Source: JBJXHC01 sp046160825
Lineage (GTDB): Bacteria > Bacteroidota > Ignavibacteria > UBA10030 > UBA6906
Direction: 5' to 3'
DNA: 64,000 nt
Assembly: GCA_046160825.1 (NCBI GenBank)
Contig: JBJXHC010000126.1
Span: 1-64,000 of the forward strand
Position 1 is the stretch's first letter; each line of letters opens with the position of its first letter. The position numbers and the translations under genes were made by a program. The notes under the pieces were generated by a model. That model saw nothing but the letters and a program-made list of their open reading frames with translations, ran no database searches and was not told the DNA's origin. Of this stretch, positions 17,476 to 24,958 are shown in pieces.

Positions 17476-19380
17476 ATGTCCAAATCCATAAGTCCCGTCA
17501 TTGCTACTGCTCACGAGATCGGCATTCGTTTCGGAGAACAGGTTGTTCTGGAAGATGCGTCGCTCACCGTGCATGAAGACGATAGAATCGGATTGATCGG
17601 TAACAACGGTTCCGGCAAGTCGACGCTGCTCAAGATTATTGCAGGCATCATGCAGCCGGATTCCGGAACGGTCTCCCGCCGGAAGGATATCGGTGTGGGG
17701 TATCTCTCCCAGGAATTTCAGCTTGACCCCGCACTTTCTGTGTATGAGAATATCGTGGAAGGGGCACATGACATTATCGCGATTCTCAGAGAATACGAGT
17801 CTCTTCCGTACACGTCAGATCGTCGCCATATTCTTGAAAACCAAATTCATCACCGGGATGGATGGAACCTCGAAAATAGAATTGAAGCGGCGATGCATTC
17901 GTTGAATGCCCCCGAGAAAGACCGGGATATTACGACCCTCTCCGGCGGAGAGAAGAGACGTGTGGCGTTATGCAAAGCAATTATTTCCCGTCCTGACCTT
18001 CTGATCCTCGATGAGCCGACAAATCACCTCGATACTCAGTCAATAGAGTGGACGGAGCTTTTCCTTGCGAATTACTCAGGTGCGTGTCTCTTTGTTACTC
18101 ACGACAGATATTTCCTTGATTCGATTGCCACCCGAATCGTTGAAATTGCAAACGGCATGTGCCACACGCATACCGGCAATTACACGGAATTCCTGCTTGA
18201 CAAGGCGGAACGGGAAACACAAATGGAGACGGAAGAACGCAAGAGAAACCGTTTCCTGGTTCATGAACTTGAATGGGTGCGCAAAGGGCCACGCGCACGA
18301 AGGACCAAATCGAAAAGCAGACTCGCCAAGTATTTTGAGGAAGTGGAAAAGAAGGGACATGAGCCGGAGGGAGAAGTTGAGTTGATTATTCCGCCTGCTG
18401 CAACACTGGGATCCAAGATTTTGAACATGAAAGATGTCGGGATGGAACTTGGTGGAAGGAAGCTCTTTGGCGGAATCAATCTTGACTTCGATAAGAAGAG
18501 GAAGCTCGGCATTATCGGGCGCAACGGTCTGGGTAAAACAACACTGCTGAAGATCATCCTCGGAGAGATGCAGCCCACCGAAGGTCACACTGAAGTAGGC
18601 GACAGAACGCTCTTCAACTATGTGGACCAATCACGTGTGATGCTGAACGATGCGAATACGGTTCTCCAGGAAATCGGCGAAGGGAGGGAGTGGCTGATGT
18701 TCGGCGAGGAGCGGTTGACGGTGTGGAAGTACCTGCAGCGGTTCCTGTTCGCCGACGACAGGATGAACACGAAAGTCGGAAAGCTCTCCGGCGGTGAACG
18801 CAGCCGGCTGCTGCTTGCAAAGATATTGAAGAACGGCGGTAACTTCCTGATCCTCGACGAGCCGACGAACGACCTGGACCTTGCGACATTGCGCGTCCTG
18901 GAAGAAGCGATCGTGGCATTCGACGGATGTGTCATTGCGGTGAGCCACGACAGGTATTTCCTTAACCGTGTTTGCAACGGTATACTCGCCTTCGAGGGGG
19001 ACGGCCCCGAAGGGACGGGCTACGTCCATTTCAGCGAAGGCGACTATGACTATTACATCGAGAAGAGGAACGCACGGTTTGCTGCTGCCGCATTGGTGGA
19101 TGCGGGTGAAGGATCAGGTTCTTCCGATACAAAGACGAAACCCTCTACAAAGAAATTGAAATGGAAAGAAGCAAAGGAACTGGAGACCATTGAGCAGGAT
19201 ATCCTGCGAGCGGAGTCGGAAGTGCATCGCATCGAAGCAGTCTTTTCTGCGGACGATTTCTATGAAAAACATGGCGACAAAACTGTCGGACTAACCAACG
19301 ATCTCGCTGCTGCGAAGGAAAAAGTCACGCGCCTCTATGCACGGTGGCATGAGCTGGAGAAAATGCGCACTGGGGGATGA
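17476..19380 (+). CDS. ABC-F family ATPase, Uup-like
   Basis: A 634-residue soluble protein with two ATP-binding cassettes and no membrane segments. First cassette: GNNGSGKST and LSGGEKRRVALCKAI with LILDEPTNHLD. Second cassette: GRNGLGKTT and LSGGERSRLLLAKIL with LILDEPTNDLD. The linker between them is basic and helical (KGPRARRTKSKSRLAKY). The C-terminus (about residues 550-634) is a charged coiled coil, ELETIEQDILRAESEVHRIE and onward, typical of Uup. ABC-F proteins act at the ribosome E site; Uup is also linked to DNA transposon excision and replication-fork processing. The gene stands alone between a terminator and the SUI1 gene. Confidence 0.92.
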   Translation: MSKSISPVIATAHEIGIRFGEQVVLEDASLTVHEDDRIGLIGNNGSGKSTLLKIIAGIMQPDSGTVSRRKDIGVGYLSQEFQLDPALSVYENIVEGAHDIIAILREYESLPYTSDRRHILENQIHHRDGWNLENRIEAAMHSLNAPEKDRDITTLSGGEKRRVALCKAIISRPDLLILDEPTNHLDTQSIEWTELFLANYSGACLFVTHDRYFLDSIATRIVEIANGMCHTHTGNYTEFLLDKAERETQMETEERKRNRFLVHELEWVRKGPRARRTKSKSRLAKYFEEVEKKGHEPEGEVELIIPPAATLGSKILNMKDVGMELGGRKLFGGINLDFDKKRKLGIIGRNGLGKTTLLKIILGEMQPTEGHTEVGDRTLFNYVDQSRVMLNDANTVLQEIGEGREWLMFGEERLTVWKYLQRFLFADDRMNTKVGKLSGGERSRLLLAKILKNGGNFLILDEPTNDLDLATLRVLEEAIVAFDGCVIAVSHDRYFLNRVCNGILAFEGDGPEGTGYVHFSEGDYDYYIEKRNARFAAAALVDAGEGSGSSDTKTKPSTKKLKWKEAKELETIEQDILRAESEVHRIEAVFSADDFYEKHGDKTVGLTNDLAAAKEKVTRLYARWHELEKMRTGG

Positions 19381-19440
19381 TTCAGTCTGTAACCGGATTT
19401 TGCGTATGGTCAAATATCTTTTCGAACGCATGTACGCCAA

Positions 19441-19761
19441 ATGAAACTCAAATCTCTCTCAGACCTTCATCAGATACTCCCCGACTCTACACCACTCGAG
19501 CACGGTGCGGCCAAGGTCACGCATGATGGCATGGGAAAGGTGGTACGCATCTCTCTTGAAACCAAAGGCCGCAAAGGGAAGTCGGTCACCATTGTCTCGG
19601 GTCTGCAACACAATCCCGCCACAATGAAGGGCATTGCACGGATGCTGAAGGAGCATTGCGGTACCGGTGGAACCGTGAAGGATGCCCATATCGAACTCCA
19701 GGGTGACCAGCGTGTGCGGGTAGCCGCAGAGTTGCAGAGAATGAAATATGTGGTGAGGTAG
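19441..19761 (+). CDS. SUI1/eIF1-family translation factor (YciH-like)
   Basis: A 106-residue protein with the SUI1 fold. RKGKSVTIVSGL (about residues 43-54) followed by LKEHCGTGGTVKDAHIELQG and a C-terminal hydrophobic strand match the eIF1/YciH pattern, including the basic loop that contacts the ribosomal P site in eIF1. YciH-type proteins modulate start-codon selection in bacteria. Length agrees with the family. The preceding ABC-F gene also acts on ribosomes, though the two are 60 bp apart and need not be linked. Confidence 0.9.
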   Translation: MKLKSLSDLHQILPDSTPLEHGAAKVTHDGMGKVVRISLETKGRKGKSVTIVSGLQHNPATMKGIARMLKEHCGTGGTVKDAHIELQGDQRVRVAAELQRMKYVVR

Positions 19762-19782
19762 GGGCGGTTCGTGAACCGTCCC
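19762..19782. repeat. Palindromic hairpin between convergent genes
   Basis: GGGCGGTTC at 19762-19770 and GAACCGTCCC at 19773-19782 form a tight stem with a 2-base loop directly after the SUI1 stop. No T-run follows. It may be a repetitive intergenic palindrome that also limits read-through between the convergent SUI1 and HxlB genes. Confidence 0.5.
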
Positions 19783-19811
19783 TGTCGAGGAATCGCACTC
19801 AAACCGCGGAA

Positions 19812-20366
19812 TCAATCCACATTTGAGTGTCGGGCCCAGAGGTCGTCGTGAGTCTGTCGGGTATCCTTCATAAGCAACAGCACAACAATATCAAATAATA
19901 TTTGGAGACATTGTTCAAACAATGTAGCCATCGGTTGTACGGAGTGATTCCCGTCCATCGGGCCAAATTTCGTTGGTGTCTTCAGAAAAATAATCGAGTG
20001 GGCAATTTCACCCATCCTTGAGTCTTGGTTGGCGGTAATCAACACAACGTGTGCCCCGTTTTTTTTTGCCAACACTGCAACATCGTACACGGTTTGGGTT
20101 TCGCCCGAACTTGATCCCAGAATTAACAAATCCCCCTCACCAATACGCGGAATCGTTGAATCTCCCGGTGCGAAGGCAGTTTTCCCAAGATGTCCGAGTC
20201 GCATTGCGAACCCTTTGCAGGCCAATCCCACTCTGCCGGCACCACACACAACAATCCGGTTCGCCTTCAGAATGGATTGGACAAGCTCTGCAATCTTGTT
20301 TTCCTCAACTGCATTGAGGGAAAGGCTGATTTCGGAAGTGATTTTATAGGCCAGCTCGTGAACCAT
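19812..20366 (-). CDS. hxlB: SIS-domain isomerase, 6-phospho-3-hexuloisomerase-like
   Basis: A 184-residue SIS-fold protein. VVCGAGRVGLACKGFAMRL near residues 39-57, GDSTIPRIGEGDLLILGSSSGET and SVQPMATLFEQCLQI are the HxlB/PHI pattern, with the final HDDLWARHSNVD matching the family end. HxlB converts 3-hexulose-6-phosphate to fructose-6-phosphate in the ribulose monophosphate route. No HxlA (hexulose-phosphate synthase) is next to it, so the substrate may differ. The ATG at 20366 follows AGAGGA by 6 bases and gives the usual length; an ATG at 20390 in frame is the alternative. Confidence 0.8.
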   Translation of the reverse strand: MVHELAYKITSEISLSLNAVEENKIAELVQSILKANRIVVCGAGRVGLACKGFAMRLGHLGKTAFAPGDSTIPRIGEGDLLILGSSSGETQTVYDVAVLAKKNGAHVVLITANQDSRMGEIAHSIIFLKTPTKFGPMDGNHSVQPMATLFEQCLQILFDIVVLLLMKDTRQTHDDLWARHSNVD

Positions 20367-20567
20367 TCGAGATCCTCTTTGGTTGTCCATTCTTCTGAAT
20401 TCTACCCAACATCTATGGAAAAATCAAGGCGAGGGATCGTTACTCTCTACACGCTGTATTCCCGCTCGCTTGACTTTCCCCTTTTCCTTCTGTAGGTTGC
20501 GCAGGTATTTTCATGTCAAGTGCCTCATGTGGGCATCCCGTTCAAAATGTTGAGGGCAATTCAGCCA

Positions 20568-20939
20568 ATGACAGAAGTTAAGAAAGAGTATCCCATTCGG
20601 GTGGAGCGTTTTCTCCAGGGTGCGAAGATTTTCCAGGAAGGCGAGCAGGGAGAGAAGATGTATGTTATTCTCAAGGGCGATGTGGAATTGTCGGTGCGGG
20701 GCAAGGTTATTGCCGGTGTAGCAAGGGGTGGGATTCTTGGAGAAATGGCACTCATCGACGCTGGCCCCCGGAGCGCGACGGCGTGTGCGAAAAGCGATTG
20801 CGAACTTGTCGTCATCGATGAAGAGCGGTTTCTTGCACTCGTTCACGAGAAACCAAGCTTCGCGATTGAAGTGATGAAGGTATTGGTTGCGCGACTTCGT
20901 TTAATGGATGAGGTGACCAGAGGGGAAATTGGGTCTTAG
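20568..20939 (+). CDS. Cyclic-nucleotide-binding domain protein
   Basis: A 123-residue single-domain protein of the Crp/cNMP-binding beta-barrel type. FLQGAKIFQEGEQGEKMYVILKGDVEL (about residues 14-40) and GGILGEMALIDAGPRSATACA (phosphate-binding cassette, GEMAL...RSATA with its Arg) are diagnostic. There is no DNA-binding helix-turn-helix, so it is not a transcription factor by itself. The same-frame ATG at 20547 and a GTG at 20520 are alternative starts. It faces the AAA+/Fis gene on the opposite strand. Confidence 0.85.
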   Translation: MTEVKKEYPIRVERFLQGAKIFQEGEQGEKMYVILKGDVELSVRGKVIAGVARGGILGEMALIDAGPRSATACAKSDCELVVIDEERFLALVHEKPSFAIEVMKVLVARLRLMDEVTRGEIGS

Positions 20940-20988
20940 GTGTTGCTGAAAGAAAGCAGAGGTGAGTCTTCCAAGTTTAACCGGATTG

Positions 20989-21831
20989 CTATCTTTTGGA
21001 TTCCACCAATGCGAGGCGCTGGAGCTTGTCCGCAAGGGTGTGGTCGGACATTCCAAGAAACTCTGCCGCTTTTGAAGTATTGAATCCAAACCGATGCAAC
21101 GCTCGCTGAATGATATTCTTTTCCATTTCATCCAACGAAGCGTCAAGTCCCTGCGCATTGCCCGAAAGCATGGTATTGACAACCTGTGCAATTTCAGATC
21201 TGTCTTCGACATACTGCTTGGGAAGGAAAAACGCTCCGTCCTTTGTCTCGTCAAGACACATCTGAACCACAGTTTTCAATTCGCGGACATTGTCCTTCCA
21301 AACCTGCCGTGTTAACGTTTCAAGGGCGTTGATATCAACAATCATGTCCTCGGCAAAATAGCGGACCAAATGGGGAATGTCCTCCGGACGTTTGCGTAGC
21401 GGAAGAATTTCCACAGATTCAAACTCAAGTAACTTGGTGTAGATTTCGTCAATCAGTCGTCTTTTGGCAGACAGATCTGCCGCCTTCTCACGCAGAGTCA
21501 CGATGTAGCGAAGATCGCCATTGTGACGGCCCATGATTTTTACAACCTCGGATTGAACTGCAAAGCTGCTCTCATCCAGACCCTCAAGAATGACGGTACC
21601 GGATCCAATGTTGCCGAGAAGCGTTGCAACTTTGTATTCCTTGACGGGTGAGAGGTTCATCGTCGTCATACTCGAGTCGATTTCACCCAGGGTAGAAGCA
21701 ATCATACTCTTTCCGGTTCCCGGTTCTCCGATCAGGAGTATGTTCTTTCGACCCACTGACAATTTTGTAAGCTGCGCCCGCAGGGCGACGGTGCTTACGC
21801 TATTGCCTATTATCACATTGATTGGGTTCAT
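20989..21831 (-). CDS. AAA+ / Fis-type regulator lacking the sigma-54 contact loop
   Basis: A 280-residue protein with the architecture of sigma-54 activators but reduced. Walker A is GEPGTGKS (residues 35-42), the Walker B region reads TVILEGLDE (79-87) in place of a standard acidic Walker B, the WxxNVRELK block is at 178-186, and a Fis-type helix-turn-helix occupies about 237-275 (IIQRALHRFGFNTSKAAEFL). The GAFTGA loop that contacts sigma-54 should lie between Walker A and B and is absent; the segment is shortened. No receiver or sensor domain precedes it. It is probably a DNA-binding regulator that no longer activates sigma-54. The first ATG in frame is at 21831. Confidence 0.8.
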   Translation of the reverse strand: MNPINVIIGNSVSTVALRAQLTKLSVGRKNILLIGEPGTGKSMIASTLGEIDSSMTTMNLSPVKEYKVATLLGNIGSGTVILEGLDESSFAVQSEVVKIMGRHNGDLRYIVTLREKAADLSAKRRLIDEIYTKLLEFESVEILPLRKRPEDIPHLVRYFAEDMIVDINALETLTRQVWKDNVRELKTVVQMCLDETKDGAFFLPKQYVEDRSEIAQVVNTMLSGNAQGLDASLDEMEKNIIQRALHRFGFNTSKAAEFLGMSDHTLADKLQRLALVESKR

Positions 21832-22084
21832 ATTCCTGTCGTTTAATTCTCCAACAAGATATACCGGAGACAACAAGAAAAGTGTGATTTTTGTCAACTG
21901 TCAAATACTGACATGGCAAAATTGTTCATTTTAGCCAATATTGGGCTTAATTCAACAGTTTTTATTTCCAAGAAAGCATCCTCTATTTCATAGACAAATT
22001 GATTGTCATGTAGTCCATGAAGCCTCCAACTCATTGATTGGAAATAACATAGTGCAAATTACTGCGGCACAATCGAAATTCCAC
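21832..22084. other. Intergenic region ahead of the cold-shock gene
   Basis: This AT-rich stretch lies between the start of the AAA+/Fis gene (minus strand) and the promoter of the cold-shock gene. It should hold the promoter of the former. I see no credible gene in it. Confidence 0.5.
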
Positions 22085-22113
22085 TTGCAAATTTTGACTG
22101 GGATGCATATATT
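22085..22113 (+). promoter_or_regulatory. Promoter of the cold-shock gene
   Basis: TTGCAA at 22085-22090 and TATATT at 22108-22113 are separated by 17 bp. A transcript from about 22120 would have a leader of about 215 bases before the ATG at 22335, as is typical of cspA-type mRNAs. Confidence 0.6.
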
Positions 22114-22188
22114 TATGCTGTCAACGAACAGTACACCGTTGTTGGGCTAAGACTTCCGGTCCCTCCGGGAGGCAGTTTCGCTAGAGTT

Positions 22189-22320
22189 CTGTTTTACAAA
22201 CCCGTAGCAAAACGCCGAATCGCAACTGTGGTGCTTCATGCCGTGGCTGCGATTGTTCATTTTATGGCACATACAAGGTCGTACATCGCCGTGTCCGCCG
22301 GTTGCGGATTTGTAAAACAG
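22189..22320 (+). promoter_or_regulatory. Structured 5' leader of the cold-shock mRNA
   Basis: A perfect 12-bp inverted repeat, CTGTTTTACAAA at 22189-22200 and TTTGTAAAACAG at 22309-22320, closes a 108-base interior. Inside is a second perfect helix, AATCGCA at 22218-22224 with TGCGATT at 22248-22254. The outer helix ends directly at the AAAGGAG ribosome site (22321-22327). The arrangement suggests a thermosensitive or translation-regulating RNA fold; I cannot assign it to a known family. Confidence 0.6.
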
Positions 22321-22334
22321 AAAGGAGCTGTCCC

Positions 22335-22535
22335 ATGGAAAAGGGTACAGTGAAGTGGTTCAACGGAGCAAAAGGTTTCGGCTTCATTTCCCGTCCGGGT
22401 GGCGAAGATGTGTTTGTACACTATCGCGCCATTGTCGGTGATGGATACAAGAACCTGAACGAAGGTGACCAGGTTCAGTTCGAAGTAGAACGTGGCCCCA
22501 AGGGCTTCCAGGCCGCCAACGTCAGCAAGATCTAA
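22335..22535 (+). CDS. Cold-shock domain protein (CspA family)
   Basis: A 66-residue nucleic-acid chaperone. MEKGTVKWFNGAKGFGFI contains the RNP1 motif (KGFGFI) and DVFVHY is RNP2; EGDQVQFEVERGPKGFQAANV completes the five-stranded OB fold. The ATG at 22335 has AAAGGAG 8 bases upstream; the open frame further upstream is leader RNA. The gene is monocistronic: a promoter and structured leader precede it and a GNRA-loop terminator follows. Confidence 0.96.
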   Translation: MEKGTVKWFNGAKGFGFISRPGGEDVFVHYRAIVGDGYKNLNEGDQVQFEVERGPKGFQAANVSKI

Positions 22536-22557
22536 CACGATCTCCTGATCCACACGT

Positions 22558-22588
22558 CCCGGTTCGCGCAAGCGGATCGGGATTTTTT
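22558..22588 (+). terminator. Intrinsic terminator of the cold-shock gene
   Basis: A 10-bp stem (22558-22567 with 22572-22581, two or three G-U pairs) capped by the GNRA tetraloop GCAA is followed by six T residues at 22583-22588. Confidence 0.85.
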
Positions 22589-22711
22589 ATGCCCGGATCG
22601 GAAGTCCGCCCGATCGATTGCCAGCATAATTTCTTTCTACTCAAGATGATCCTTGCTCACTTCACCAATCTTGAATATATTCTTCCCATCCATACATCTC
22701 GAGGAATTATC

Positions 22712-22942
22712 ATGGCAGCAAAGATCACTGTGAATAACAACGGCAACCTCCGCATCGAAGGAGAATTCGATCTGTTCGACGCAGCAGGCAACAAGTATGA
22801 CCTCGCCGGACGCACAACAATCTCTCTCTGCCGTTGTGGGCAGAGCAACAAGAAACCTTTCTGCGATGGGTCCCATCGAGCGTCGGGCTTTGCTTCTGAA
22901 TGTCAGGCGTACACACTAGAACTCCCGAAGCCCAAGCCATAG
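22712..22942 (+). CDS. CDGSH iron-sulfur domain protein
   Basis: A 76-residue protein with a single CDGSH motif: CRCGQSNKKPFCDGSH (about residues 40-55), whose three Cys and one His bind a redox-active, pH-labile [2Fe-2S] cluster. Bacterial members of this size are soluble and probably dimeric, with roles in iron/redox homeostasis. The ATG at 22712 has GAGGAA upstream; the frame upstream of it is not protein-like. The TrpF-like gene begins inside or just after its end, so the two are probably co-transcribed. Confidence 0.92.
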   Translation: MAAKITVNNNGNLRIEGEFDLFDAAGNKYDLAGRTTISLCRCGQSNKKPFCDGSHRASGFASECQAYTLELPKPKP

Positions 22943-23634
22943 ACTCCGTGCATCCCTCTCAGAATGTCCGGGTGAAGATATGCTGCATCAGCAGCATTGA
23001 AGAGGCACAGCTCGCGATTACTCACGGTGCGTCGGCGCTCGGACTTGTTTCCGCTATGCCAAGTGGTCCCGGTCCAATTGCAGAGGAGATAATCTCCGGG
23101 ATCGTAACGGTAGTTCCGCCGCCGGTAGCAACCTTTCTGCTCACCAGTAAACAGGATATCGCTTCGATCATCGACCAGCAGCGGAGGCTTGGTGCCAATA
23201 CAATCCAAATAGTCGATCGGCTTGAAAGAGGAACTCATGCCGATTTGCGGAATGCACTTCCAGGTGTCAAAATTGTCCAGGTCATTCACGTGAGCGAGGA
23301 AGAGTCGCTCCGCGAAGCAGAAGCAATCGCCCCGTATGTCGATGCAATTCTTCTCGATTCCGGGAATCAATCTCTGACAGTGAAGGAACTTGGGGGCACT
23401 GGCCGCACACACGACTGGACCATAAGCCGGAGAATACGCGAAGCTGTGGATGTACCTGTTTTCCTCGCTGGCGGACTCAATGCCGTAAACGTACGGACTG
23501 CAATCGAGGCGGTAGGGCCATTCGCGGTGGACGTGTGTAGCGGTGTGCGGACGCACGGAAAACTTGATGCTGAGAAACTCGCTGCATTCTTTGATGTAGT
23601 TCATAGGGCGCTCTCGGTTCGCATTCACCACTAA
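22900..23634 (+). CDS. Phosphoribosylanthranilate isomerase-like (TrpF fold) protein
   Basis: A (beta/alpha)8 protein of up to 244 residues. VKICCISSIEEA holds the catalytic Cys of TrpF (usual motif KICGIT), VDAILLDS the catalytic Asp, and AGGLNAVNV and VDVCSGVRTHGKLDAEKL the phosphate-binding loops. It therefore keeps both catalytic residues. No other trp genes are nearby; it lies between CDGSH and GNAT genes, so it may act on another aminoaldose or be a stray trpF. Start is uncertain: the ATG at 22900 overlaps the CDGSH gene by 43 bp, while a GTG at 22948 would give the more usual N-terminus. Neither has a clear ribosome site. Confidence 0.8.
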   Translation: MSGVHTRTPEAQAIDSVHPSQNVRVKICCISSIEEAQLAITHGASALGLVSAMPSGPGPIAEEIISGIVTVVPPPVATFLLTSKQDIASIIDQQRRLGANTIQIVDRLERGTHADLRNALPGVKIVQVIHVSEEESLREAEAIAPYVDAILLDSGNQSLTVKELGGTGRTHDWTISRRIREAVDVPVFLAGGLNAVNVRTAIEAVGPFAVDVCSGVRTHGKLDAEKLAAFFDVVHRALSVRIHH

Positions 23635-23635
23635 C

Positions 23636-24235
23636 ATGGTCGTCAAACCTGTCATATTGGAAGGAACGCACGTCCGGCTTGAGCCTATGACAATCGGCCA
23701 TCTCGACGCTCTTTGGGAAGTCGGCAATGATCCGGACCTTTGGCAATGGACGACATCAAATATCTCCACCAAGGAATTGATGGCTTCGTATATCAGGAGC
23801 GGCGTGCGTGCGCTGGAGGAAGGCACAGGAGTACCGTTTGTGATTCAGTCCAAGGCAGACAATATGGTTGCGGGGAGTACAAGGTTTGGCAATATTGATA
23901 TGGAGAATAAGAAATTGGAGATTGGATGGACGTGGGTGGCAAGGCGATGGCAACGGAGTTCGGTGAATACGGAATGCAAGCTCCTCCTTCTGCAACACGC
24001 GTTTGAAACCCTTGGTTGTAACAGGGTGGAATTGAAAACAGATGCCTTGAATACCAGATCTCGCGCAGCAATTCTACGCATCGGAGCGAAAGAGGAAGGC
24101 ATACTGCGAAGCCACATGGTGACTGCAACCGGGCGCGTTCGGGATTCGGTCTACTACAGTATTCTTGCAGCGGAATGGCCTGCCGTGAAGTTGGCCTTGC
24201 AATCGAAACTCGGGAGTGACCATGTCGCCAGGTGA
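23636..24235 (+). CDS. GNAT acetyltransferase, RimJ/RimL type
   Basis: A 199-residue acetyltransferase. LEGTHVRLEPMTIGHLDALW is the usual start of the RimJ/RimL group, and IGWTWVARRWQRSSVNTECKLLLLQHAFETLG...RVELKTDALNTRSRAAILRIGAKEEGI matches its acetyl-CoA-binding and C-terminal halves. It begins 1 bp after the TrpF-like stop and its end overlaps the sigZ start, so it sits in the same operon. The acceptor (protein N-terminus, amino acid or small molecule) is unknown. Confidence 0.85.
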   Translation: MVVKPVILEGTHVRLEPMTIGHLDALWEVGNDPDLWQWTTSNISTKELMASYIRSGVRALEEGTGVPFVIQSKADNMVAGSTRFGNIDMENKKLEIGWTWVARRWQRSSVNTECKLLLLQHAFETLGCNRVELKTDALNTRSRAAILRIGAKEEGILRSHMVTATGRVRDSVYYSILAAEWPAVKLALQSKLGSDHVAR

Positions 24236-24794
24236 AACGAACGTTGGCGAGATCTACAACCGCTTCTCTGACCAGCTTCGGTTGTTTATTCAGAGCAAGG
24301 TAAACTCACACGCCGTTGCCGATGATATTCTACAGGATGTCTTTCTGAAAGTCCATGGAAAGATTGATGGGTTGCGTGACGGTTCACGCATCGAGAGCTG
24401 GATCTACCAGATTGCCCGCAACGCCATCATCGACCACTATCGTACCGTCAAAAGTAGTGATGAACTCAACGAATCGCATCTGAATATTCCCGAAGAGAAG
24501 GAACCCGATGCCGTTGCAGAGCGATTGAGGTCAAGCCTGCTCACCATGGTCAATCAGCTTCCTCCGGATTTCAAGGAAGCGCTCATCCTTACAGACTTCA
24601 GAGGCCTATCGCAAAAGGAGTTTGCCGACCGACTCGGTATTTCATTGTCAGGTGCAAAATCCCGCATACAGAGGGCCCGAAAGATGTTAAAAGACATGTT
24701 GCTCGAGTGCTGTCACTTTGAACTTGATCATTATGGGAAGGTGATCGACTACTACCCCCGGTCCTGTAAATCCTGCTCCTCCAGTCGGTGCTGA
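24222..24794 (+). CDS. sigZ: ECF-type RNA polymerase sigma factor SigZ
   Basis: A 190-residue sigma factor with regions 2 (VADDILQDVFLKVHGKIDGL...WIYQIARNAIIDHYR) and 4 (LPPDFKEALILTDFRGLSQKEFADRLGISLSGAKSRIQRARKML). It belongs to the SigZ group, recognised by the tail LECCHFELDHYGKVIDY. The tail here ends PRSCKSCSSSRC, giving six cysteines within the last 30 residues, a possible metal(loid) sensor. No anti-sigma gene is visible nearby. The ATG at 24222 follows GGGAG; it overlaps the GNAT gene by 14 bp. arsM lies 164 bp downstream in the same direction and is a plausible target. Confidence 0.9.
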   Translation: MSPGETNVGEIYNRFSDQLRLFIQSKVNSHAVADDILQDVFLKVHGKIDGLRDGSRIESWIYQIARNAIIDHYRTVKSSDELNESHLNIPEEKEPDAVAERLRSSLLTMVNQLPPDFKEALILTDFRGLSQKEFADRLGISLSGAKSRIQRARKMLKDMLLECCHFELDHYGKVIDYYPRSCKSCSSSRC

Positions 24795-24958
24795 AATCCG
24801 GTTGATCCAACCCCAAAGCCAACGCCCCCCATCCAGCAGACTCTTTACTCTAACACTCTATAACTCTACAAACTCCGCTCTTCCTGCGTCTTTTTTCCTC
24901 CTCCATCGTCTATTGAGTAGAAGATCAAATTCTGACATTCTCTCATTTGGAGGAAGCA

